A stretch of 37,005 bases of DNA from Candidatus Woesearchaeota archaeon (GCA_018653365.1 JABIAG010000001.1:698586-735590); one strand, 5' to 3'; numbered from the stretch's first letter, positions 17,332 to 26,059 are shown. Notes: a model not told the origin generated them from the sequence alone. Made by a program: numbers and translations.

Positions 17332-19368
17332 ATGTGCGGAATAATTGGAATCTTTAATTCAAACAAGATTAGAACTCAACTCAAACAAGGAATGCAAGAG
17401 ATGAAGCACCGCGGAAGAGATGGTTCAGGCACGTTTATTAAAGAAAATAATGGAATAGGACATGTACTACATGCAATAGTGAGCAAAGTAAAACAACCAC
17501 TAAATTCCAAACTAGTTGCCAACTGCGAAATATACAACTGGCAATCACATGGAATAAAAGCACGCAATGATGCAGAAATGATTCTAAGATTATTAGAAAA
17601 AGAAGGCATAACTGGAATTGAAAAACTCGATGGAGTGTTTGCTTTAGCATACTGGAATGAAAACAAAATCTACTTGGCTCGAGACATAATCGGAATAAAA
17701 CCCATCTGGTACAGTCACTCAGACACATTTGCCTTCGCATCAGAAAAAAAAGTACTAGAAAAGTTAGGATTCGTAGATGTAATAGAATTAAATCCAAGAA
17801 AAATACTTGTTTATGACATTAAAACAAATGAAATAGACTTCATTGAAAGAGAATTCTTCAAACTAAAAGAAATCAAAAAACGAAAACAAGAAATCAAAAA
17901 AGAACTAAAGAAAAAACTACTTAGCGCACTAGAAAAACGAATTCCAACAAAAAAAGTGGGGGTGTTGTTTTCTGGCGGAATTGACTCAACAATAATTGCA
18001 TATCTACTGAAAAAATGGAAAGTTGATTTCACTTGCTACACCGCTGTACTAGACGAAAAAGGAATGACAAAAGCAGAAGACCTAGACTGGGCAGAAAAAA
18101 TAGCAAAAAAATACAAATTTAAATTAAAAACACGAAAAATTGGAATAAAAGAAGTAGAAAAATACATCAAAAAAATTGTTCCACTAATAGAAGACTCAAA
18201 CGTAGTAAAAGTGGGTGTTGCTTTACCATTTTATTTAGCATGTGAACAAGCCAAAAAAGACGGTGTTAAAGTAATATTCTCTGGACTTGGAAGTGAAGAA
18301 ATATTTGCCGGATATGAAAGACACGAAAAAAGTTCCAACATCAATGAAGAATGCATTTATGGATTGAAACAAATGTACCAACGAGACTTATATCGAGACG
18401 ATGTTGTAACAATGTACCACTCAATAGAACTACGCGTACCTTTTCTAGATAAAGAACTAGTAAATTATGCAACAAGCATTCCAGAAAAATACAAAATCGT
18501 TAAAGGAATAAAAAAACACATATTACGTGAAGTAGCACTAGAGTTAGGACTGGAAAAAGAATTTGCAATGCGAAAGAAAAAAGCAGCACAATACGGATCA
18601 AAATTTGATAAAGCAATAGGAAAACTAGCAAAAAAAGAAGGGAAAAAAAAATCAGAATACTTACGAAAATTCTACCCCTCACACAACCTACGAATTGGAG
18701 CATTATTCTCCTCAGGAAAAGACTCAACATATGCTGTTCATATAATGCAAAAAATGAATTACGAAATCAGTTGCCTAATTACAATCAAATCTGAAAATAA
18801 AGACAGTTACATGTTCCACACCCCGAACATAGAGATGGTGAACTTACAAGCTGAAGCAATGAACATTCCACTAGTAAGTGTTAACACAAAAGGAGAAAAA
18901 GAAAAAGAATTAGAAGATTTAGAGAATGCAATCAAAATAGCAAAAGGAAAATACAACCTAGACGGAATCGTAACCGGGGCATTGTTTTCAACATACCAAA
19001 GAAACAGGATTGAAAAAATATGCGACAAACTCGGACTAAAATGTTTTGCACCCCTCTGGCACAAAAACCAAGAAGAATACATGAAAGAACTAGTAAAATC
19101 CGGCTTTAAGATCCTGATTGTCAAAATTGCTGCCGACGGATTAAGCCAACAGTGGGTTGGAAAAGAATTAGATAACGAAGACATAAAAAAACTTGTTGCA
19201 CTTAATAAAAAAAATAAAATAAACGTGGCATTTGAAGGCGGTGAAGCTGAAACATTAGTTATTGATGGGCCTTGCTTCAATAAACAAATTCTCATTAAGA
19301 AAAGCAAGATAATAACGGAATCTGACTGTATTAGTGAACTAGTAATACAGAACGCAGAGCTAAACTAA
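17332..19368 (+). CDS. Asparagine synthetase fused to diphthine-ammonia ligase (Dph6-like) domain
   Basis: 678 residues in three parts. (1) Residues 1-180: class II glutamine amidotransferase, Cys2 after Met removal, HRGRDGSG and ANCEIYNW (usual G of NGEIYN is C, usual P of RGPDG is R). (2) 205-445: AsnB synthetase with P-loop SGGIDS (214-219), FSGLGSEEIFAGY and LRVPFLDKELVNYA. (3) 453-678: a second PP-loop ATPase, SSGKDS (460-465), with GALFSTYQRNRIE, APLWH and FEGGEAETLVIDGP, signatures of archaeal Dph6. TTTATAT at 17302 gives a leaderless ATG. The fusion could supply glutamine-derived ammonia to diphthamide synthesis on EF-2, or simply be two coupled amidations; which one is unknown. Confidence 0.88.
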   Translation: MCGIIGIFNSNKIRTQLKQGMQEMKHRGRDGSGTFIKENNGIGHVLHAIVSKVKQPLNSKLVANCEIYNWQSHGIKARNDAEMILRLLEKEGITGIEKLDGVFALAYWNENKIYLARDIIGIKPIWYSHSDTFAFASEKKVLEKLGFVDVIELNPRKILVYDIKTNEIDFIEREFFKLKEIKKRKQEIKKELKKKLLSALEKRIPTKKVGVLFSGGIDSTIIAYLLKKWKVDFTCYTAVLDEKGMTKAEDLDWAEKIAKKYKFKLKTRKIGIKEVEKYIKKIVPLIEDSNVVKVGVALPFYLACEQAKKDGVKVIFSGLGSEEIFAGYERHEKSSNINEECIYGLKQMYQRDLYRDDVVTMYHSIELRVPFLDKELVNYATSIPEKYKIVKGIKKHILREVALELGLEKEFAMRKKKAAQYGSKFDKAIGKLAKKEGKKKSEYLRKFYPSHNLRIGALFSSGKDSTYAVHIMQKMNYEISCLITIKSENKDSYMFHTPNIEMVNLQAEAMNIPLVSVNTKGEKEKELEDLENAIKIAKGKYNLDGIVTGALFSTYQRNRIEKICDKLGLKCFAPLWHKNQEEYMKELVKSGFKILIVKIAADGLSQQWVGKELDNEDIKKLVALNKKNKINVAFEGGEAETLVIDGPCFNKQILIKKSKIITESDCISELVIQNAELN

Positions 19369-20472
19369 TTCATACCGCCCTTTACCAACACGATTGATCA
19401 AACCTTTCTTACAATAACGCCAAAGATAAACTGAAGGACTTTGATAACCCAATGAGTTCAAACGCGTTTTGAACTGCTTTCTTGTAAATACGCCTTCCTT
19501 GTCAGCAATAATTTTCATAATCCGCAAACAGAAATACTGAGGATTGCGTGCTTTGATCTTCTTCATTGCGTTCAGAATAGTATTCTTCCTCTTTGATAAA
19601 AAGCCCACTTCTGAAATAAATCGATTTATGTTTGTAGCATAAATAATTAAAACCCAGCGGGCAGTTATTTTTCCTGCTCTAAATCCAGTATGGTTATTAC
19701 GAACCGCCTCGAAGTAAAGTTTTGACTCAATATTAAAATGCTTTTGCAACATTTTCTGCTCATCCAAAAGTAGCACAGGAGGTTTGGATTCAATTGCAAC
19801 ACAGACTTCAGGATTAAACTGCTTAAGTTTGCCCTTAAAAACCCGTTTTGCCAAAGGTAATAAATCTACTTTTACGCAATCATCCACACTTGTATAACGT
19901 GTCAATTTTATGTAACGCTTATGTGATGCAATATCCAGTATTGGACTGCCCTCCGCTTCAAATGCTACACGCAAATAACTTTTAGCTAAACTCTTATTGT
20001 TTTTTATTAAAGCTGGAACAGAAACAGGGAGCGGAATCATATACCGCACCTGTGCTGGAGCTCTTGAACGCTTAAAACCACTATTGTAATCATACATGAT
20101 CTTATTCGCAACATCAACAGAAAGTAAACCCTTAATGCATTCAAAAAACATCTTGTGAAAAAAATCTTCGGGCAAGTTTAAACTGAATTCTGTATTAAAT
20201 GATCCTTCTGAAAGCATTAATGCATATAGTTTAGCATACAATTCCGAATTAAAAACTAAAGGAAATTTTAGTTTAAGATGTTTGGACGATCTTATGTGAT
20301 GTTTAATCCCCATTACCAAGTTTGTTATTTCGCCATAATCAGCATAACGCTTGCACTTTCGTACAGTAACTAACGTTCTATCCTTACTTAACTCAGGAAG
20401 GGGGTTTTTCAATTTTAACTGTAAAGAATCGGGCAAATCCCACCAATTAACTATTAATTCTTCTTCATTCAT
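19360..20472 (-). CDS. Free-standing LAGLIDADG-type protein with C-terminal winged-helix-like domain
   Basis: 370 residues. Two LAGLIDADG-like helices, AKLYALMLSEGS (80-91) and KSYLRVAFEAEGSP (164-177), both end in the acidic-glycine pair used for metal-dependent DNA cleavage; the acids are Glu rather than Asp. INRFISEVGFLSKRKNTIL near 280 is the typical later motif. The last ~60 residues (FCLRIMKIIADKEGVFTRKQF...KGLINRVGKGRYELV) look like a winged helix. It could be an active homing endonuclease, or a domesticated WhiA-like regulator. It does not interrupt an intron or intein here. GGAGG at 20482-20486 is the ribosome-binding site; TATA near 20523-20530. It overlaps the AsnB-Dph6 gene end by 9 nt. 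Confidence 0.8.
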   Translation of the reverse strand: MNEEELIVNWWDLPDSLQLKLKNPLPELSKDRTLVTVRKCKRYADYGEITNLVMGIKHHIRSSKHLKLKFPLVFNSELYAKLYALMLSEGSFNTEFSLNLPEDFFHKMFFECIKGLLSVDVANKIMYDYNSGFKRSRAPAQVRYMIPLPVSVPALIKNNKSLAKSYLRVAFEAEGSPILDIASHKRYIKLTRYTSVDDCVKVDLLPLAKRVFKGKLKQFNPEVCVAIESKPPVLLLDEQKMLQKHFNIESKLYFEAVRNNHTGFRAGKITARWVLIIYATNINRFISEVGFLSKRKNTILNAMKKIKARNPQYFCLRIMKIIADKEGVFTRKQFKTRLNSLGYQSPSVYLWRYCKKGLINRVGKGRYELV

Positions 20473-20483
20473 TTTTCGATTCC

Positions 20484-20515
20484 TCCAAAGTTTTTCAACT
20501 ACTGAGAACTTTGGA
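20484..20515. promoter_or_regulatory. Inverted repeat in the LAGLIDADG gene promoter
   Basis: TCCAAAGTT (20484-20492) and AACTTTGGA (20507-20515) form a 9-bp perfect inverted repeat with a 14-bp loop. It lies between the TATA (20523-20530) and the ribosome-binding site and touches the latter. It could be an operator across the transcript start; if transcription began upstream of 20515 it could instead hide the ribosome-binding site in a hairpin. Confidence 0.55.
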
Positions 20516-20673
20516 ATGGCAGTATAAAAAGAGACTCAACTAGCGAAACTGCTCTTAAACTTTTAACTTAAGTGACCACAGAGTGGGAAGAGTTTAAGTT
20601 GGGAGTTTTGCGCGAGGATCTTTTTCCAAAAGAATCAAAATTTATTTATAAACCTGGCGTCAGGACCTGTCCA

Positions 20674-20847
20674 GTGACCAATGGTTTAAGTATGAAAAAT
20701 TTCCGGTTTGGCCAGTGGTTTTTTCCACAATTTAAGCAAAAAATTAAAATAGTTAAGAAAAAAACAGAGATGGAAAATGAAAATACTGGAAAACTTAGGA
20801 TTGAAAAAGCAGAATCTAAACTCAAAAGAGTATGCCGCTGCTGTTAA
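20674..20847 (+). CDS. Doubtful small ORF upstream of coiled-coil gene
   Basis: A TTTATAA box at 20645 is 29 bp before a GTG at 20674 that opens a 57-residue frame (the same frame is open from a GTG at 20572). The product is basic, with QWFFPQFKQKIK and a CRCC end, and resembles no family. It overlaps the next ORF by 71 nt, which is unusual. It may be the leader of the coiled-coil gene, or the two may once have formed one frame. Low confidence. Confidence 0.25.
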   Translation: MTNGLSMKNFRFGQWFFPQFKQKIKIVKKKTEMENENTGKLRIEKAESKLKRVCRCC

Positions 20848-20974
20848 AAGAAAAGACATGCAAATAAAGCAGTTAGAAAGAGATAAAGAAGTGCTAAGAA
20901 CCACATTATTAAAAAAAGAAAGAGAAATTCTAGAAATGAAAGACATCCTCAAAAAAGCTCAAAAATCACTATAA
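20777..20974 (+). CDS. Small coiled-coil protein, 65 residues
   Basis: A charged heptad-like pattern (KQLERDKEVLRTTLLKKEREILEMKDILKKA) over the last 45 residues predicts a coiled coil. No family recognised. Its ATG sits in a purine-rich context with a weak GAGATGG before it. The nearest good TATA (20645) would give a leader of about 100 nt. It may be a regulator or adaptor for the repeat-protein gene that begins 67 bp later. Confidence 0.5.
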   Translation: MKILENLGLKKQNLNSKEYAAAVKRKDMQIKQLERDKEVLRTTLLKKEREILEMKDILKKAQKSL

Positions 20975-21041
20975 GCACAGTATCTACTAGCAAGGGACAA
21001 ATACCAATAATGCTTATAAATAGTTCTTTGTTCTTAACAAT

Positions 21042-23534
21042 ATGCCTAGAAGAAAAACCAATACAGTTGAAGAAATCATAGAATTTGTACTAGAACATGA
21101 AGGCCCAGATCTGGATGGATGTGCCCACCCAACTAAGAGAAGAGTTATGTTTGCTGAGTTAGATGAGGCAATAACCCACATTCACGAGATGGCACTTCTG
21201 CCGAACTTAAGAACGTATCATTTTAATAGCGTTATGTCGATTTGGAAAACGGATAAAGAATCAGGCAAACCTTTAGCAAGAGAACTTACAGGATTGTTAA
21301 TGGATAGAATGCTACAAAGACACCGCACACTACTAGACGTAATAAAAAATATCAAACAGGAAGATTTCAAAAACGAACAATTCAAATTTGAAACCAAAGA
21401 CGGAACAATACAATATAACTTAAGGGCAATGCTGGGAACTGCGTATGCATCTTCACTAAACGCAGCAGTAATGGACTGGATAACACACAATCCTAATGCA
21501 GAAATAAGAACAGAATACGCAGGAATAAAACCATGGCACTTCGGAAGAGTTCCAAATGGTACGTGGGAAGGGGAAAAAGGAAAACAAAACGCAAGAGAAG
21601 CAACAGGACAACTAATAGCAAAACTACAACAAAGACACGGAACATTACTAGAGGTAATACAACATATTACCTCAGACCACTTCAAAAATGAGCAACTTGA
21701 ATTCACCAACAAAGATGGAACACTACAATACAATTTAGCATCAATGGCACACCACGTTTATCAAGGTTCACCAAGTGCAGCAGTAATAGACTGGATAACA
21801 CACAATCCTAATGCAGAAATAAGAACAGAATACGCAGGAATAAAACCATGGCACTTCGGAATGGCCCCCCTAGGAACATGGAAAGGAAAACAAGGAAAAC
21901 AAAACGCAAGAGAAGCAACAGAATTGTTAATGGCTAGAATGCTACAAAGACACAGCACACTACTAGATGTAATAAAAAACATAAGCCAAGAAGACTTTCA
22001 CAAACCTCTCGAATTCACAAACAAAGACGGAACACTACAACATAACTTAAGGGCAATGCTCCGAATGGCTTATCTGAGTTCACCAAGTGCAGCAGTAATA
22101 GACTGGATAACACACAATCCTAATGCAGAACTAAAAACAGAATACGCAGGAATAAAACCATGGCACTTCGGAATGGCCCCCCTAGGAACATGGAAAGGAA
22201 AACAAGGAAAACAAAACGCAAGACAACTAACCGGACAACTAATAGCAAAACTACAACAAAGACACGGAACACTAATAGAAGTAATAAAAAACATAAGCCA
22301 AGAAGACTTTCGCAAACCGCTCGAATTCACAAACAAAGACGGAACACTAAGGCACAATGCCCAAGCAATGTTTGAAGTCGCCTATAACAGCTCACCAAGT
22401 GCAGCAGTAATAGACTGGATAACACACAATCCTAATGCAGAAATAAGAACAGAATACGCAGGAATAAAACCATGGCACTTTAAAAAATCCCCCCTAAGAA
22501 CATGGAAAGGAAAACAAGGAAAACAAAACGCAAGACAACTAACCGGACAACTAATACAAAAACTACACAAAATATATGGAACATTAACAGATATCATAAC
22601 ACACGTAACGGCGGAGGACTTTCACAAAGAACGACTTGCATTCCAAAATAGAGATGGAGTAATAACCCACACCATTGAATCAGCTTTCTGTGAAGTTTAC
22701 CGAAGTTCACCAAGTGCAGCAATACTGGACTGGATAAAACAGCAACCAGAACGAGTAAGAGCCCAATATTCTTTTGTAAAACCGATACATTTTGTTGGAA
22801 CAGCCCGAACTAGGGCAAGAAGACTGGCAGGAAAACTAAGCCCATATGATTTAAGATCGGTAAAAAAACAAAATACATATGATACTTCAGTATTTGGATT
22901 TAAACAATATCATTCTAGTGATAAAGATGTAATGCGCTGGATCATGGCTGAAGAAGCAATAAAAGTGTTGGGAGATAGAGACGTTAGATATCTGGGCTTG
23001 GAAACCGAACAATTTAGAGGCATATCTGCAGTTTATGACCAACTAAATCTTAATAGTTTTAGATCAACTGTTATTGAAAGAGATCCCAGAGTTTATAATG
23101 CCATGCTAGCGGTGAAACAGAGAGTCCGAAGCAAACCAGGCAAAGCGGTAAGAGGAACCCAGATCATTAACGGCCAATTAGCGGAAGAGGTAAGCAAAAT
23201 ACGAGGGCGAAGATACAATTATGTCAACTATGATTTCCAAGGATTCCTAAGCAAGGGTAATGTGCAGGCAATAGAAACCTTATTTCGAAAGGAATTACTT
23301 ACAAAAAAAGCCATAATTTATGTTACTTTACAAGAAACTCAACTCGCCAAAAGCCGAGCTAAAAAAGCTGGATTTGAAGACCAAGTAAGTGCATTAAATC
23401 AATTAATGCAAGACCAGAGTTCAACACACACCTGTAAACAAATGTTCACCCTAGATTATCAAGGTGGAACTACAGATAGACATAAGACCCCCATGATTGT
23501 TGTAGGTTATGAAGTTACAAGACTTGCAGCATAA
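21042..23534 (+). CDS. Large protein with about five near-identical ~104-residue repeats and a methyltransferase-like C terminus
   Basis: 830 residues. After an N-terminal ~90 residues that contain a diverged half-repeat (TYHFNSVMSIW), units of 104-105 residues repeat; each has an EDFxxxxLxFxNKDGTLQxN helix region, SSPSAAVIDWITHNPNAEI, EYAGIKPWHF and GTWKGKQGKQNAR. The conserved motif starts near residues 147, 252, 356, 460 and 565. Periodic W/F and basic residues suggest a nucleic-acid-binding solenoid; some phage/plant-like Trp repeat families look similar, a guess from memory. Residues ~610-830 differ: YLGLETEQFRG, VIERDPRVYNAM, YVNYDFQGFLSKGN and IIYVTLQET recall a Rossmann methyltransferase, weakly. 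TTATAAA at 21014 gives the start. Acts with the next gene, probably. Confidence 0.7.
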   Translation: MPRRKTNTVEEIIEFVLEHEGPDLDGCAHPTKRRVMFAELDEAITHIHEMALLPNLRTYHFNSVMSIWKTDKESGKPLARELTGLLMDRMLQRHRTLLDVIKNIKQEDFKNEQFKFETKDGTIQYNLRAMLGTAYASSLNAAVMDWITHNPNAEIRTEYAGIKPWHFGRVPNGTWEGEKGKQNAREATGQLIAKLQQRHGTLLEVIQHITSDHFKNEQLEFTNKDGTLQYNLASMAHHVYQGSPSAAVIDWITHNPNAEIRTEYAGIKPWHFGMAPLGTWKGKQGKQNAREATELLMARMLQRHSTLLDVIKNISQEDFHKPLEFTNKDGTLQHNLRAMLRMAYLSSPSAAVIDWITHNPNAELKTEYAGIKPWHFGMAPLGTWKGKQGKQNARQLTGQLIAKLQQRHGTLIEVIKNISQEDFRKPLEFTNKDGTLRHNAQAMFEVAYNSSPSAAVIDWITHNPNAEIRTEYAGIKPWHFKKSPLRTWKGKQGKQNARQLTGQLIQKLHKIYGTLTDIITHVTAEDFHKERLAFQNRDGVITHTIESAFCEVYRSSPSAAILDWIKQQPERVRAQYSFVKPIHFVGTARTRARRLAGKLSPYDLRSVKKQNTYDTSVFGFKQYHSSDKDVMRWIMAEEAIKVLGDRDVRYLGLETEQFRGISAVYDQLNLNSFRSTVIERDPRVYNAMLAVKQRVRSKPGKAVRGTQIINGQLAEEVSKIRGRRYNYVNYDFQGFLSKGNVQAIETLFRKELLTKKAIIYVTLQETQLAKSRAKKAGFEDQVSALNQLMQDQSSTHTCKQMFTLDYQGGTTDRHKTPMIVVGYEVTRLAA
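21315..22800 (+). repeat. Protein-coding tandem repeat array, period 312-315 bp, about five copies
   Basis: The marker TAACACACAATCC recurs at 21481, 21796, 22108 and 22420 (spacings 315, 312, 312) and in altered form at 22735 (315). All spacings are multiples of three. Internal copies share long runs of identical DNA including synonymous sites, so the expansion or gene conversion is recent; the first and last copies have drifted more. Confidence 0.95.
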
Positions 23535-23593
23535 GATTTAATAGTCGAGAAATGCCAAAAAGCTTTATAAGTGGACTGAAAGTTCTAAGAGTT

Positions 23594-24289
23594 ATGACAG
23601 ACGATTACCGACAGGAACTCCTTGAAAGAGGACTGGACTTAACAGGATTTGGAGCAGTGATAGAAGTAACAAATGGTTTACGTGATAAAAGAGGAACATT
23701 TAATCATACAAGAGATCATAAATTAGAACAAGCTGTTTTGTGTCGTGACTACCTAAGACAAACCCTTCAACCCGAAACAAGACTTGATGTGGGAATTGCC
23801 TACTGTACAGATAAAGAAAGATCCCAACGACAACTAACCCCTGACTTTACAATAAAAGCAATTGAATTTGATCTACCCACATTACGATCTGCGCTTGAAA
23901 GCATAACTCTAAACAGAACTTCACGTCAAGAGGTAAGGGTATTGGCAAGAGCAATGCTATTAAATGCTGGTCGAAACTTTCCATTACAAAAATTCTTTGA
24001 ACCAAATGAAGGCCAAACAAAACAGGCAGCAAGAAAAATCGGCATGCCCTTTCGCCAATACATGATAAACCGTACCAAACTTAGAGGAGTTGCAGCAGAA
24101 AGATACTTGTATAATGCCCTAATGCAAAGATTAGATTTTTGTTTGCCTGTTCATGGATTCAAATTTAAAGAGGGGAAAGTTCCAAGAGAGGCAGACCTGG
24201 TAATTGCATGTCACCAGCAAAACTTTTACGATACATTAAGAAATCTAAATCAACAAGGATGCTTTGGCGTAAAAGTTAATGCAGAATAA
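23594..24289 (+). CDS. Unknown partner protein of the repeat gene, 231 residues
   Basis: Start set at the ATG at 23594: TTTATAA at 23564-23570 is exactly 30 bp upstream, while the ATG at 23552 has no promoter at that distance. The repeat gene ends 59 bp earlier on the same strand. No family recognised. It is basic, with several conserved-looking patches: GAVIEVTNGLRDKRGTF, RLDVGIAYCTDKERSQ, and RGVAAERYLYNALMQRLDF...READLVIAC. The last resembles the GxxxE...D/E layout of some nucleases, but no E-x-K follows, so I do not call it one. Cysteines are scattered. Probable function with the repeat protein is unknown. Confidence 0.65.
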   Translation: MTDDYRQELLERGLDLTGFGAVIEVTNGLRDKRGTFNHTRDHKLEQAVLCRDYLRQTLQPETRLDVGIAYCTDKERSQRQLTPDFTIKAIEFDLPTLRSALESITLNRTSRQEVRVLARAMLLNAGRNFPLQKFFEPNEGQTKQAARKIGMPFRQYMINRTKLRGVAAERYLYNALMQRLDFCLPVHGFKFKEGKVPREADLVIACHQQNFYDTLRNLNQQGCFGVKVNAE

Positions 24290-24290
24290 A

Positions 24291-24809
24291 CTACTTCTTT
24301 AATTTAGACTTAATAGCTTTATCAGAAATAATAGCACTATTACCACTTGGATCTTCAATAGTTATCTTAACCTTATCACGACCCCAAAGAACTCTTTGAA
24401 TCTTCTTCAACATATTCTTACACTTTTTCTGAACTGTTGGATCCTCATCAGAATCACGCATGGTTTGAACAGCATCCTTCGCACGCTCCAAAAGCCCCTC
24501 AACATTAGTTATGTACCCATTAGAAGCAGGGCCAGGCTCCATGGTAATGATATGAGGAATTTTAACAGTAGCTTCAGAAGACTTAACAACTCTTATCTTC
24601 AAATCTTCTTCAGAATCTATCTCAATAGAAAACTTAGCAGGTTCTTGCTGTGCTAAAGCCTCAATATCAGATTTTTTGAAACCACAATCAGAACAGATCA
24701 TAGAAAATATAGCTAGCTTACCAAAAAAAGGCACTTCTTGTTCATCTTCCATTAAAGTCAAAGTATTCTTCTGACAAATCGGGCAAGGTTGTTTTGTTAA
24801 TTGTTCCAT
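24291..24809 (-). CDS. ZPR1-type zinc finger protein
   Basis: 172 residues with one ZPR1 domain. CPIC (9-12) and CSDCGFKKSDIE (39 on) form the four-cysteine zinc finger. GYITNVEGLLERAKDAVQTM is a strong ZPR1 signature, following EPGPASNG. Archaeal ZPR1 proteins have one such module, while eukaryotic ones have two and bind elongation factor 1A; the archaeal role is less clear. TATA TTTAAAC at 24831-24837 is 28 bp upstream of the ATG, so leaderless. Confidence 0.9.
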   Translation of the reverse strand: MEQLTKQPCPICQKNTLTLMEDEQEVPFFGKLAIFSMICSDCGFKKSDIEALAQQEPAKFSIEIDSEEDLKIRVVKSSEATVKIPHIITMEPGPASNGYITNVEGLLERAKDAVQTMRDSDEDPTVQKKCKNMLKKIQRVLWGRDKVKITIEDPSGNSAIISDKAIKSKLKK

Positions 24810-24844
24810 TTTTATCAGTAGATTTAATAGGTTTAAAAAGATTA

Positions 24845-25222
24845 TTATTTCAAATTCCTAGTTTGACTCCTACCCCTGTCTAATTCATCCGTTTGTTGCT
24901 TATATTTCTCAGTAACATGATTAATTTGAACAAACAACATGTAAATAAATAAAGCAACCATGATTAATTCGAAGACCGCATTAAACCATCTTGGAATTGC
25001 ACTCTCAGAAATGATATTAAAAAATTTTAGGGCAGTAATCAATTCTTCTAAGATAAAAACAGATAATGCAGAAAGTAAATAATACCAGGGTTTGATGAAA
25101 ACCTTATTGTGATTCATCTTAATAGAAATTAGTGCAATTAGAAGACCAAATGCAATAACACTAAACGCTAAATTATAAAGAGGAGCAATCTTACCCACAC
25201 AAGCAATAGCACCACATACCAT
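24845..25222 (-). CDS. Four-helix membrane protein, partner of upstream gene
   Basis: 125 residues if it starts at the ATG at 25222, which overlaps the upstream stop as TGATG; an ATG at 25231 is possible. Four membrane spans (about 10-32, 44-62, and two more in FELIMVALFIYMLFV region), then a charged cytoplasmic tail (EKYKQQTDELDRGRSQTR). Size and topology resemble the preceding gene product. The architecture resembles the sensor region of some archaeal histidine kinases without the kinase. No family recognised. Confidence 0.6.
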   Translation of the reverse strand: MVCGAIACVGKIAPLYNLAFSVIAFGLLIALISIKMNHNKVFIKPWYYLLSALSVFILEELITALKFFNIISESAIPRWFNAVFELIMVALFIYMLFVQINHVTEKYKQQTDELDRGRSQTRNLK

Positions 25223-25530
25223 CAGGAACACGCCCTCGCTTTAGTTACCCAAATCTGTTGAATAATTGCAATAATCATAAAAATTAAAACGAAGGAAGGA
25301 ATAATATGACGCATATAATTTATTTCTCTCCAAATATTAAAGGCATCCAGAACTCCCACTATCTCAACGATAGCAAATAAAACAAGAACCACCATTAAAC
25401 TTTTCCAAGCAACCAATTCAGGATTTTTTCTAGAAACTCTAAATAGTGTTAAAGAAATAAGACCCGCAGCAATAGCAAGAAATACAACGGTAAGCTGTAA
25501 CACCCCAATATAAAACAGTACCTCAACCAT
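25222..25530 (-). CDS. Small multi-span membrane protein
   Basis: 102 residues with three membrane spans (residues 3-29, 43-63, 75-93). Minus-strand TTTATAT at 25554-25560 is 30 bp before the ATG. First gene of a two-gene unit with 24845-25222, the pair coupled by a TGATG overlap. Likely forms a complex with its neighbour; function unknown. Confidence 0.65.
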   Translation of the reverse strand: MVEVLFYIGVLQLTVVFLAIAAGLISLTLFRVSRKNPELVAWKSLMVVLVLFAIVEIVGVLDAFNIWREINYMRHIIPSFVLIFMIIAIIQQIWVTKARACS

Positions 25531-25536
25531 GGAAGA

Positions 25537-25553
25537 ACTAGTGAAAAACTAGT
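25537..25553. promoter_or_regulatory. Palindrome pair at membrane-pair promoter
   Basis: ACTAGT-GAAAA-ACTAGT sits between the TATA (25554-25560) and the ATG at 25530. Two identical palindromes there could be an operator site. It is short, so chance is possible. Confidence 0.35.
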
Positions 25554-25603
25554 ATATAAATGTTGTGAAATAACTTTATATATGATTTCCACCACAATAA
25601 AAC

Positions 25604-26059
25604 ATGGAATACGCAGATGCAAGAAAATATAATCGGCTAAGAAAAGATGAACAACTCAAAAAAGCCAGAATCATATTTAACGAATTAGGAAATGAAAAAA
25701 CACTAGATGTCGGGTGTGGAACAGGCATAAGCAGTAAACTATTTTCTAACGTAATGGGAATAGACCCAAGTAAAGAACTAATTGCAATGAATCCCGGCCA
25801 GTGCACTTTAGGAAGGGCGGAAGAACTTCCATTCAAAGACAACTCATTTGAAAACGTAATCTGTGTTACAAGCATCCACAACTTTGAAGACATACAAAAA
25901 GGATTAGAAGAAATAAAAAGAGTTGGAAAAAGATTTGGATTTAGTATACTAAAAAAAAGTTCTAAATTCGAAATGATTGTTTCTAAAGTAAAAGAATTAT
26001 TCAAAATAGAAAAAGAGATAGATGAAGGAATAGATTTAGTGATTATTTGTGAAAAATAA
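25604..26059 (+). CDS. SAM-dependent methyltransferase, class I (small)
   Basis: 151 residues. TLDVGCGTGISSKLF at about 33-47 is motif I; MGIDPSKELI is motif II; AEELPFKDNSFENVICVTSIHNF has the motif III/IV acidic loop. It is of the Methyltransf_11 type, short at the C terminus, so it may depend on a partner. TTTATAT at 25575 gives a leaderless start. Substrate unknown; ubiquinone/menaquinone-type enzymes are longer. Confidence 0.85.
   Translation: MEYADARKYNRLRKDEQLKKARIIFNELGNEKTLDVGCGTGISSKLFSNVMGIDPSKELIAMNPGQCTLGRAEELPFKDNSFENVICVTSIHNFEDIQKGLEEIKRVGKRFGFSILKKSSKFEMIVSKVKELFKIEKEIDEGIDLVIICEK

Noticed and set aside
16147-19368. Radical SAM plus asparagine synthetase as a RiPP/lasso-type cluster
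   Set aside because: The synthetase gene has its own TATA at 17302 and a Dph6 extension, and no precursor peptide, protease or exporter is visible, so a joint peptide pathway is not supported.
21315-22800. Regular repeats as a possible CRISPR array
   Set aside because: The period is 312-315 bp, a multiple of three, and all copies are translated in one frame; there are no short repeats with unique spacers.
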